From contig CAKUEZ010000135.1 of NCBI GenBank assembly GCA_934646965.1, positions 1-5,130 of the forward strand: DNA of 5,130 bases, read 5' to 3'. The position numbers were made by a program, and so were the translations under genes. The DNA comes from an uncultured Collinsella sp. Its GTDB lineage: Bacteria; Actinomycetota; Coriobacteriia; Coriobacteriales; Coriobacteriaceae. The notes under the pieces were generated by a model, which saw nothing but the letters and a program-made list of their open reading frames with translations, searched no databases and was not told the origin of the DNA. Shown one piece after another: positions 1-5,130 of the stretch (position 1 is the first letter of the stretch; the number at the start of each line of letters is the position of its first letter).

Positions 1-518
1 CCCAGCAGCGTAAAGACCGTCGACCAGGTAATGCCACCCAGCACGTTAAAGATGACAAAGTTGCGCCAGTGCATGCCGCCCATGCCGGCGATAAAGGGCA
101 CAAAGGTGCGGATGAACGGGAAGAAGCGGCCGAGGAAGATGGCCAGGTGGCCCCACTTGTCCAAGAAGTCCTCGGACTTTTTGATGCGCTCGGGCGTCAT
201 GGCCTTCACCTTGCCCGAGGCGATGATCTTGCGGCCGAAGAAGTGGCCGATCATAAAGTTGCACTGGTCGCCCAGGATAGCAGCGGCCCAGGCAGTGGCC
301 AAAAGCGCCACGATGTTAAAGCCACCGTTGTGGGCGAAGAAGCCCGAGGCAAACAGCAGCGAGTCGCCGGGGAGGAACGGGAAGAACACCACGCCCGTCT
401 CGATAAAAATGATCAGGAACACGCAGCCGTAGGCCATGAGCGGGCCGGCGGCAATCCAGCTGGCGATCGCGGTGCGCGGATCCTTGAGCAACTCGGCGAT
501 AAAATTGATGAAACCCAT
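1..518 (-). CDS. DedA/VTT-family membrane protein (3' part beyond window)
   Basis: Partial gene: the start is present but the C-terminus lies beyond base 1. The visible 172 codons begin MGFINFIAELLKDP. Family-typical elements are: a hydrophobic segment at about 27-46 with E40 followed by FFPFLPGDSLLF (45-56); a second hydrophobic stretch at about 67-90 with GDQCNFMIGHFFGRK (83-97); and the hallmark GRFFPFIRTFVPFIAGM (130-146), containing the R-x-x-x-x-P arrangement of DedA proteins. A further membrane segment starts near 154. Members are inner-membrane proteins of roughly 200-220 residues, so some 30-50 residues are probably missing. Some DedA relatives move polyprenyl phosphate or phosphatidylethanolamine across the membrane or support proton-motive force and drug resistance; which applies here cannot be told. 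The ATG at 516-518 is chosen because GAGAGG lies 9 nt upstream. The gene is divergent from cysE. Family assignment is strong, the specific role open. Confidence 0.93.
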   Translation of the reverse strand, partial: MGFINFIAELLKDPRTAIASWIAAGPLMAYGCVFLIIFIETGVVFFPFLPGDSLLFASGFFAHNGGFNIVALLATAWAAAILGDQCNFMIGHFFGRKIIASGKVKAMTPERIKKSEDFLDKWGHLAIFLGRFFPFIRTFVPFIAGMGGMHWRNFVIFNVLGGITWSTVFTLL

Positions 519-527
519 GAAGTAAAA

Positions 528-533
528 CCTCTC
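528..533 (-). promoter_or_regulatory. Ribosome binding site of the DedA-family gene
   Basis: Read on the minus strand this is GAGAGG, separated by 9 nt from the ATG at 516-518. It supports that start codon; no competing in-frame start with a better site is seen nearby. Confidence 0.65.
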
Positions 534-564
534 AGTTGCGGGCGCGGACACGTCCAAGTTGACC

Positions 565-570
565 AGTATA
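565..570 (-). promoter_or_regulatory. Candidate -10 box for the DedA-family gene
   Basis: On the minus strand the hexamer is TATACT, five of six matches to the sigma-70/SigA consensus TATAAT. It lies about 47 nt upstream of the start codon. The best upstream partner is TTGGCC (590-595) at a rather long 19-nt spacing, so the -35 is weak. An alternative pair further upstream is TTGCTT (655-660) and TATGCA (631-636), 18 nt apart. This is inferred from motif match and position only. Confidence 0.35.
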
Positions 571-638
571 CGGTTGCAGCGCGGGTGCGGGCCAAACCCC
601 TCAAAAGTCTTACTTCATTACCAGCAAGTTTGCATAAC

Positions 639-650
639 TGACACCTGTCA
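639..650. repeat. Short inverted repeat TGACA-CC-TGTCA
   Basis: Two perfect 5-bp arms flank a 2-nt centre in the divergent intergenic region. The repeat would sit in the spacer of the alternative upstream minus-strand promoter (655-660 and 631-636) and about 46 nt upstream of the cysE -10 box. It could be an operator for a dimeric regulator, but a 5-bp repeat arises easily by chance and I recognise no regulator for it. Confidence 0.25.
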
Positions 651-673
651 TGTAAAGCAAAGCAAGATTGCCC

Positions 674-701
674 TTCCTAATCCCTAGCGAATCGCTATAC
701 T
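674..701 (+). promoter_or_regulatory. Candidate cysE promoter
   Basis: The -10 box TATACT (696-701) matches TATAAT at five of six positions. The -35 would be TTCCTA (674-679) with a 16-nt spacer, a poor match. Alternatively TTGCCC (668-673) is a better -35 but stands 22 nt away. A start of transcription near 708 would give a leader of only about 35 nt, too short for a T-box or SAM riboswitch. Regulation is therefore more likely at transcription initiation, perhaps through the inverted repeat that overlaps the -10 box. Confidence 0.45.
685..697. promoter_or_regulatory. Inverted repeat overlapping the cysE -10 box; possible operator
   Basis: TAGCG-AAT-CGCTA is a perfect 5-3-5 inverted repeat whose right arm shares two bases with the TATACT -10 hexamer. 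Protein bound here would block RNA polymerase, so this is a plausible repressor site for cysteine-responsive control of cysE. The placement is seen directly; the function is inferred, and I do not match it to a known regulator. Confidence 0.35.
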
Positions 702-727
702 TTATTGAATTGCATTGTCGCGGCGCT

Positions 728-735
728 AAGGGAGG
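728..735 (+). promoter_or_regulatory. Ribosome binding site of cysE, decides the GTG start
   Basis: AAGGGAGG is a strong Shine-Dalgarno sequence with a 7-nt gap to the GTG at 743-745. It selects that GTG over an in-frame TTG at 668, which would fall within the promoter region and add 25 residues with no resemblance to the family. Confidence 0.85.
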
Positions 736-742
736 GCGGCCG

Positions 743-1447
743 GTGAGCTTTATCAATACCATTCGCGAGGACATCAAGACCGTCCAGGCGCAGGACCCCG
801 CTGCGCAAAACGGCCTGGTCATCTTCTTGTCTTACCCCGGCCTGCACGCCAAGTGGAACCATGTGCCCGAGCACTGGCTCTGGGAGCACGGCCATCGCTC
901 ACTCGCCCGTGTGCTCTCGCAACTCACCCGCCATATCACCGGCGTCGAGATTCACCCCGCCGCGCAAATCGGCAAGCACTTCTTTATCGACCATGCCATG
1001 GGGGTCGTCATTGGCGAAACCACCATCGTGGGCGACAACTGCGTGCTCTACCAGGGCGTCACGCTCGGCGGCACCGGCAACGAGACTGGCAAGCGCCACC
1101 CCACCCTGGGCAACAACGTCACCGTGGGCACGGGCGCCAAAGTGCTCGGCAACATCCGCATTGGCAACAACGTCAAGATCGGCGGCAACTCGGTCGTCGT
1201 CAAGGACGTGCCCGATAACTGCACCGTCGTGGGCGTGCCCGGGCGCATCATCAAGCGCAATGGCTGCCGCGTGTTCGAGGAGAGCTTCGACGCCAAACAG
1301 CATCGCGAGTACATGCCCGACGACGCTGCCGAGCAGAGTGCCCTTAACCGTCAGGGCATCACCGAGAACGCTCGTCGCGTCAAGGAACTCGAGCAGGAGG
1401 TGGCCGAGCTCAAGGCCCTCGTCGCCAAACTCGTGGACGAGCGCTAG
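743..1447 (+). CDS. cysE: Serine O-acetyltransferase (short Gram-positive form)
   Basis: Transfers acetyl from acetyl-CoA to L-serine, giving O-acetylserine, the acceptor for sulfide in cysteine synthesis; cytosolic. The 234-residue protein has a short N-terminal helical part (about 1-66, with [13 protein letters not shown] at 9-21), then a left-handed beta-helix of hexapeptide repeats (about 67-170). The active-site motif [11 protein letters not shown] (83-93) aligns D83-H84 with the catalytic Asp-His of E. coli CysE, and H119 in GKRHP corresponds to its second key His. GVTLGGTG (105-112) and GVPGRI (164-169) are also typical. The long N-terminal domain of E. coli CysE (273 residues) is missing, as in Bacillus CysE. 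The tail (206-234) is a charged predicted coiled coil and lacks the terminal Ile used to dock on CysK. The GTG start is set by AAGGGAGG 7 nt upstream. No cysK is visible next to it; the gene seems monocistronic, followed by a hairpin terminator. Confidence 0.95.
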   Translation: MSFINTIREDIKTVQAQDPAAQNGLVIFLSYPGLHAKWNHVPEHWLWEHGHRSLARVLSQLTRHITGVEIHPAAQIGKHFFIDHAMGVVIGETTIVGDNCVLYQGVTLGGTGNETGKRHPTLGNNVTVGTGAKVLGNIRIGNNVKIGGNSVVVKDVPDNCTVVGVPGRIIKRNGCRVFEESFDAKQHREYMPDDAAEQSALNRQGITENARRVKELEQEVAELKALVAKLVDER

Positions 1448-1485
1448 GACCGCAGGCAACAGCCACAGCATAAACGCCAACACAA

Positions 1486-1525
1486 AAGGCGCGCCAGGGA
1501 ATCCATCCCCGGCGCGCCTTCTTTT
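1486..1525. terminator. Rho-independent terminator, probably bidirectional
   Basis: AAGGCGCGCC (1486-1495) pairs with GGCGCGCCTT (1511-1520). After one A/C mismatch, GGGA (1497-1500) pairs with TCCC (1506-1509) around a 5-nt loop. On the plus strand the stem is followed by TTCTTTT, ending cysE transcripts 39 nt after the stop. On the minus strand the same stem is followed by TTTTGTGTT, so it can also end the converging ABC exporter transcript. Each 8-bp GGCGCGCC arm is itself palindromic. Confidence 0.85.
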
Positions 1526-1527
1526 CG

Positions 1528-1558
1528 ATGTGACAAAGGGACGGTCCCTTTGTCACAT
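1528..1558. repeat. Perfect 31-nt palindrome, probable dispersed REP-like element
   Basis: Two 15-nt arms (ATGTGACAAAGGGAC and its exact reverse complement) surround a single central G at 1543. The element fills the gap between the terminator and the ABC stop codon, 10 nt from the latter. It lacks a T-run of its own on either side. From memory, very similar TGTGACAAAGGGAC palindromes recur between genes in Coriobacteriia, and related ones in some Clostridia. That suggests a dispersed element possibly moved by a REP-associated tyrosine transposase. In the minus-strand transcript it would form a strong 3' hairpin ahead of the terminator and could protect the mRNA end. Confidence 0.75.
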
Positions 1559-1568
1559 TCTCACGCGA

Positions 1569-3566
1569 TTATGCGAACTGGCTCAGATAGAGGTCGGCAT
1601 AAGCGCCCTCGGCAGCCAGCAGCTCCTTGTGCGTGCCCTGCTCGATGATGTTGCCGTGGTCCATGACCAGAATCAGGTCGGCATCGACGATCGTCGACAG
1701 GCGATGCGCGATCACAAAGCTCGTGCGCCCGCGCATGAGCGCGTCCATGGCGCGGCCGATGGCAAGCTCGGTGCGCGTGTCCACACTCGACGTTGCCTCG
1801 TCCAGGATGAGGATTGCCGGGTTGTTGAGCAGCACGCGCGCGATGGTCAGCAGCTGACGTTGGCCCTGGCTGATGCTCTCGGCATCGTTGGCCACGCGCG
1901 TGTCGTAGCCCTGCGGCATGGTGCGCACAAAGAAGTCGACCTGCGCGGCGCGTGCGGCCGCCACAATCTCATCGCGCGTTGCCTCAGGGCAGCCATAGGC
2001 GATATTCTCGGCAATCGTTCCGTCGAACAGCCAAGCGTCCTGCAGCACCATGCCAAACTGCTGGCGCAGCTCGCCACGGTCCATGCGGCTCGTGTCCACG
2101 CCGTCGAGCGTAATGCGCCCGCCGTCGATCTCGTAAAAGCGCATGAGCAGGTTGATAAGCGTGGTCTTGCCCGCGCCCGTGGTTCCCACCACCGCGATCT
2201 TCTGTCCCGGCTCGGCGGCAAACGACACGTCGCGCATGAGCGGCTTGTCGGGCGCATAGCCAAAGCGCACGTGCTCAAAGGCGACGCGGCCCTCCACCTT
2301 GCCCGGCAGCTTGGCGGCATCGGCCGGCAGCGGGTCGGCCTCCATCTCAGGCTCGTCGAGCAGATCGAACACACGCTCCGCGCTCGCCAACGCACTCTGC
2401 AGCGAGTTAAAGGTAAACGACAGCTGCGTCATGGGCTCGGACGCCTCGTAGATAAACTGGAAGAACGCCTGGAACACGCCGACAGTCATGTGACCGGCGA
2501 CCAACATGCTGCAGCCCACAAGTGCAATCACGATCTGCGCCAAACGTCCGATAAAGCGTACCGCGGGTCCGACGGCATTGATCATAAAGTCGGCCTTGGT
2601 GCTCACGCGCGCCAGCTCCTTTGAGGCCTCGTACACCTCAGCGGAGCTCTGGCGCTCGCGGTTAAACGCGCGAATTACCAGACGGCCCGAGTAGCCCTCC
2701 TCGACCGCACTCGTTATCTTGGACACCCACTCCTGGCGCTCGCCCGTCACATCGTGCGTGCGGCGCGACACGACCTTGGTCACCAGCAGCGACAACGCCG
2801 TAAAGAACAAAAAGACGAGCGTGAGCTGCACGCTGAACACGAACATCACGCTCACAGCGCCCACAACCGTGCCGATCGACACCAACAGCTGCAGCAATCC
2901 GCGCTGCATGCTTTCGGACATCTTGTCCAGGTCGTTGGTCGCGCGGCTGACCACCTCGCCGGGGCGATGCGCGTCAAAGTAGGCGAGCGGCAGACGGTTG
3001 AGCTTTTGCGCGATGCGGTTGCGCAGACGCAAGTTGAGGCGCTCGGCAACGCTCGACATCAAAAAGCTCTGGAGCGCATAGAACGAGGCGGCGGCCGTCC
3101 AGATCATAAAGTAGATGAAGATGGTCCTGCCGCAGTTTTCCCAAGTGATGCTGAAGGTGGTGTTGTTGGCAAATGCCAGCTTCATGTGTCCCCACAGCTC
3201 GTCGATCACGCGGGCGCTGTAAGCCGGCGCCGCCGTGTTAAAGATGACGTAGAACACGATGCTCGCGAACACGATATAGAAGCGCCAGTGATCGCCGGCG
3301 GCCTCGCTCCACAGGCGGCGCACCGTCGCCCAGGTGTCGCGGGGCGTCTCGTCCTCGTCGTCCACATCGCGCATGCGCTCCGCCTCGGCGCGAGCGCGCT
3401 CGTCCTCGGCACGCTCGTTTTCCTCATACAGCGCTTGGCGGCGAGCCTCGCGCTCAGCCGCCGCCTTGGCCGCGGCGTCCAGGTCGAGCGTCGCGACCTC
3501 CTGCTCGGCTGTCGCTGCAACCGCGGCGTCATCAACGACGCCTTGCTTCTTGAGCTCCTCGGTCAT
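1569..3566 (-). CDS. ABC exporter half-transporter, catalytically competent half of a heterodimer
   Basis: A 665-residue fused membrane and ATPase subunit. Residues 1 to about 78 form a highly charged Ala/Glu/Arg-rich extension, probably a coiled coil near 35-68. Six membrane segments lie at about 94-115, 147-170, 222-243, 246-267, 330-356 and 362-388, with the VIRAFNRE loop motif at about 297-304. The ATPase domain (about 425-665) has A-loop Y437, Walker A GTTGAGKT (461-468), Q-loop Q509, signature ISQGQ (565-569), Walker B ending LDE with catalytic E590, D-loop D596 and switch H621. The signature has Gln for the first Gly of SGG, the form seen in the TM288-like half of heterodimeric exporters. 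It should pair with the subunit encoded just upstream to move an unknown, probably amphipathic, substrate outward. The ATG is chosen with GGGAGG 8 nt upstream; a GTG 9 nt earlier falls inside that ribosome site. No gene symbol is safe. Confidence 0.93.
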   Translation of the reverse strand: MTEELKKQGVVDDAAVAATAEQEVATLDLDAAAKAAAEREARRQALYEENERAEDERARAEAERMRDVDDEDETPRDTWATVRRLWSEAAGDHWRFYIVFASIVFYVIFNTAAPAYSARVIDELWGHMKLAFANNTTFSITWENCGRTIFIYFMIWTAAASFYALQSFLMSSVAERLNLRLRNRIAQKLNRLPLAYFDAHRPGEVVSRATNDLDKMSESMQRGLLQLLVSIGTVVGAVSVMFVFSVQLTLVFLFFTALSLLVTKVVSRRTHDVTGERQEWVSKITSAVEEGYSGRLVIRAFNRERQSSAEVYEASKELARVSTKADFMINAVGPAVRFIGRLAQIVIALVGCSMLVAGHMTVGVFQAFFQFIYEASEPMTQLSFTFNSLQSALASAERVFDLLDEPEMEADPLPADAAKLPGKVEGRVAFEHVRFGYAPDKPLMRDVSFAAEPGQKIAVVGTTGAGKTTLINLLMRFYEIDGGRITLDGVDTSRMDRGELRQQFGMVLQDAWLFDGTIAENIAYGCPEATRDEIVAAARAAQVDFFVRTMPQGYDTRVANDAESISQGQRQLLTIARVLLNNPAILILDEATSSVDTRTELAIGRAMDALMRGRTSFVIAHRLSTIVDADLILVMDHGNIIEQGTHKELLAAEGAYADLYLSQFA

Positions 3567-3567
3567 G

Positions 3568-5130
3568 CTACTCACCTCCCTTCATCTGCGATTCCGCGAT
3601 AGCGCGGTACACCTCGCAGGTTTCCATCAGCTCGTCGTGCGTGCCCAGGCCCACGACCTCGCCGTCTTTGAGCACCACGATCTGATCGGCATGCAAAATC
3701 GTCGAGATACGCTGCGCGATGATGAGCACCGCAGCATCGCGCGTCTCGTCCTGCAGCGCGTGGCGCAGGGCAGCATCGGTCTTAAAGTCCAGGGCCGAAA
3801 AACTGTCGTCGAAGATATACAGGTCGGCGCGCTTCATGAGCGCGCGAGCAATCGCCAGGCGCTGGCGCTGACCGCCCGAGAAGTTCGTGCCGCCCTGGGC
3901 CACCGGTGTGTCGAGCCCCTGAGGTTGGTCGAGCACAAAGGTGCTCTGGGCGACCTCCAGTGCATGGAGCATGTCGGCCTCAGTTGCACCCTCGTTGCCA
4001 AAGCGCAGGTTGCTCGCCACGGTGCCCGAGAACAGCCATGCCTTCTGCGGCACGTAGGCTATGCGACCGCGGATGTCGCCTTGCGAAAGCTCGCGCAAAT
4101 CGACGCCGTTCAGGCGAATGGCACCCTTCGTGGCATCGTGGAAGCGGAGCAAGAGCTTTGCCACTGTCGACTTGCCCGAGCCCGTTGACCCCACGATTGC
4201 CGTGGTCTGGCCGCGGCGGCAGGCAAAGCTCAGGTCGCACAGAGTGTCCTCGTCGGCATCGTCAAAACGGAACGACATGTGGTCGAACACGGCCACCGCG
4301 TCGGTTCCGTCGACAGACTCAGGCACCCCGTCGCCCAGCGTACGCCCGCCGTCCACGATGCTCGGCTCAATTTCGAGCACCTGTTGCGCGCGGTTGAGAC
4401 ACGCCGCGGCGCGCGGGAGCGTCAGTACCACCATCTGCGCCATCATCACAAAGAACAGGATCAGGATTGCGTACTCCAGCACGGCCGAGATGCTGCCGAT
4501 TTGCATGGCATGAACGCCCACGCGGTTGCCGCCCACCCACAACACCGCCACCTCGGCGATGTTCATCAAAAAGAAGCTGGAGCTATCGAGGCCCACAAAC
4601 AGGTGGTTGACCTTGATGGCGTTGGCCGCGTAATCGCTAAACACCTCGTCCAGGCGCTGTTCCTCGTGGTGCTCCTTGTTAAACGCACGGATGACGCGCA
4701 CACCCACGATGTTCTCGCGCAACACCACGTTCATGCGGTCGATAAAGCTTTGCAGGCGCATAAAGATCGGCGCGGCGTTGGCAACGGTAAAGACTGCCGC
4801 CACCAGCACGATCGCGACGACCACGCCCAGCAGCGTACCCATAGCCGGGTCGATAAACCAGGCAAAGATGATACCCGCCACAGCCAAAAACGGCACGGGC
4901 AGCACCAGCTGAATCGTCTGCAGAATCGCCTGCTGAATCACGTTGATGTCGTTGAGCGAGCGCGTGATCATCGAACCCGTTCCAAAGCGCTCAAAATCGC
5001 TGGCGGACAGCTCGAGCGACTTGTCGTAGACGGCGTTGCGGATGTCGCAGGCAACGTTGGCCGCCAGGCGGGCCGAAAGATAGCAGCCCAGCACCGCGCC
5101 GCCGCTGGCCATGCCGGTCGCGATGAGCAT
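3568..5130 (-). CDS. ABC exporter half-transporter, degenerate-site half (5' end beyond window)
   Basis: The visible 520 residues begin inside the protein: the first membrane helix is missing and the sequence opens in helix 2. By comparison with relatives of about 580 residues, roughly 55-60 are lost off the right edge. An ATG at the very edge (5128-5130) is probably internal. Membrane segments fall near 1-22, 70-92, 96-117, 180-200 and 212-235, with VIRAFNKE at 146-153. The ATPase domain has Walker A GSTGSGKS (314-321), Q-loop Q362, signature FSGGQ (417-421), Walker B YIFDD (438-442) and D-loop D448. Two catalytic residues are replaced: D442 stands where the Glu should be, and Q473 (IIAQRIST) replaces the switch His. 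The same substitutions occur in the non-catalytic half of TM287/288-type exporters. Its stop codon is one base from the next start, and its last codons (QMKGGE) encode that gene's ribosome site. Promoter not in window. Confidence 0.92.
   Translation of the reverse strand: MLIATGMASGGAVLGCYLSARLAANVACDIRNAVYDKSLELSASDFERFGTGSMITRSLNDINVIQQAILQTIQLVLPVPFLAVAGIIFAWFIDPAMGTLLGVVVAIVLVAAVFTVANAAPIFMRLQSFIDRMNVVLRENIVGVRVIRAFNKEHHEEQRLDEVFSDYAANAIKVNHLFVGLDSSSFFLMNIAEVAVLWVGGNRVGVHAMQIGSISAVLEYAILILFFVMMAQMVVLTLPRAAACLNRAQQVLEIEPSIVDGGRTLGDGVPESVDGTDAVAVFDHMSFRFDDADEDTLCDLSFACRRGQTTAIVGSTGSGKSTVAKLLLRFHDATKGAIRLNGVDLRELSQGDIRGRIAYVPQKAWLFSGTVASNLRFGNEGATEADMLHALEVAQSTFVLDQPQGLDTPVAQGGTNFSGGQRQRLAIARALMKRADLYIFDDSFSALDFKTDAALRHALQDETRDAAVLIIAQRISTILHADQIVVLKDGEVVGLGTHDELMETCEVYRAIAESQMKGGE
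3575..3580 (-). promoter_or_regulatory. Ribosome binding site of the second ABC gene, inside the end of the first
   Basis: On the minus strand GGGAGG precedes the ATG at 3564-3566 by 8 nt. The site is embedded in the last codons of the upstream ABC gene, and the arrangement TAG-C-ATG suggests translational coupling, which would help make the two subunits in equal amounts. It rules against the GTG at 3573-3575, whose first base lies in the site itself. Confidence 0.85.

Noticed and set aside
69..641. 190-codon plus-strand open frame at the left edge
   Set aside because: It is antisense to the DedA-family gene, whose minus-strand translation has clear family motifs and a ribosome site. The plus frame runs through the intergenic region with no motif.
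668..742. TTG at 668 as an upstream start of cysE
   Set aside because: The added 25 residues would be encoded across the -10 box and have no counterpart in CysE proteins; the GTG at 743 has a strong ribosome site at the right distance.
708..742. Riboswitch or T-box leader ahead of cysE
   Set aside because: The predicted leader is about 35 nt, and no T-box sequence or terminator-antiterminator pair is present.
1486..1558. CRISPR array or insertion-sequence end
   Set aside because: Only one palindrome copy is present, with no repeat-spacer pattern, no transposase gene and no flanking target duplication.
861..2624. 587-codon open frame on the plus strand across cysE and the ABC gene
   Set aside because: It overlaps cysE out of frame, runs through the terminator and palindrome, and then runs antisense to an ABC ATPase domain. 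Its Ser/Arg/Ala-rich then His/Arg-rich composition is typical of a shadow frame in GC-rich DNA.
3567..3575. GTG at 3573-3575 as start of the second ABC gene, giving an 8-bp gene overlap
   Set aside because: The GTG begins inside the GGGAGG ribosome site, so it cannot use it; the ATG at 3564-3566 has proper 8-nt spacing.
2754..3602. 282-codon plus-strand open frame antisense to the ABC gene
   Set aside because: Composition is rich in His, Arg and Ala without any recognisable motif, and the opposite strand encodes a complete ABC exporter domain set.
3334..4188. 284-codon plus-strand open frame spanning the junction of the two ABC genes
   Set aside because: It is antisense to two well-supported genes, begins with a low-complexity Ser/Arg run mirroring the charged extension, and has no family resemblance.
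5128..5130. ATG at the right window edge as the true start of the first ABC gene
   Set aside because: Starting there would remove the first membrane helix; ABC exporter halves need six, so the ATG is almost certainly internal.

Overview
The window is GC-rich and reads like a chromosomal segment of a high-GC Gram-positive anaerobe. My best guess is a Coriobacteriia member such as Collinsella. This rests on overall base and codon use, purine-rich Shine-Dalgarno sites, a short-form Gram-positive type CysE, and a perfect palindrome (TGTGACAAAGGGAC arms) that I recall as common between genes in that group. The assignment is an inference, not a database result.

Layout: (1) Bases 1-518, minus strand, hold the N-terminal 172 codons of a DedA/VTT-family membrane protein that runs off the left edge. 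(2) Bases 519-742 are a divergent promoter region shared with cysE; it contains a good -10 hexamer on each strand and two short inverted repeats. (3) Bases 743-1447, plus strand, encode a 234-residue serine O-acetyltransferase, the first committed step of cysteine synthesis. (4) Bases 1448-1568 are a convergent gap with a hairpin terminator that should work in both directions, followed by a separate perfect 31-nt palindrome. (5) Bases 1569-5130, minus strand, hold two adjacent ABC exporter half-transporters. The upstream gene is cut at the right window edge, and the downstream gene follows its stop codon after one base.

The two ABC proteins are very probably the two halves of one heterodimeric exporter. 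Their defects are complementary. The upstream protein has Asp in place of the catalytic Glu after Walker B and Gln in place of the switch His, but a good FSGGQ signature. The downstream protein has intact Glu and His but an altered ISQGQ signature. The dimer would therefore have one hydrolysing and one degenerate ATP site, as in the TM287/288, BmrCD and LmrCD type of exporter. The substrate cannot be read from the sequence. The downstream half also carries an unusual charged N-terminal extension of about 80 residues.

I see no wholly new system here: no CRISPR array, RNA gene, insertion sequence or phage gene. The points most worth a second look are the 31-nt palindrome, the inverted repeat overlapping the cysE -10 box, and the ABC N-terminal extension.
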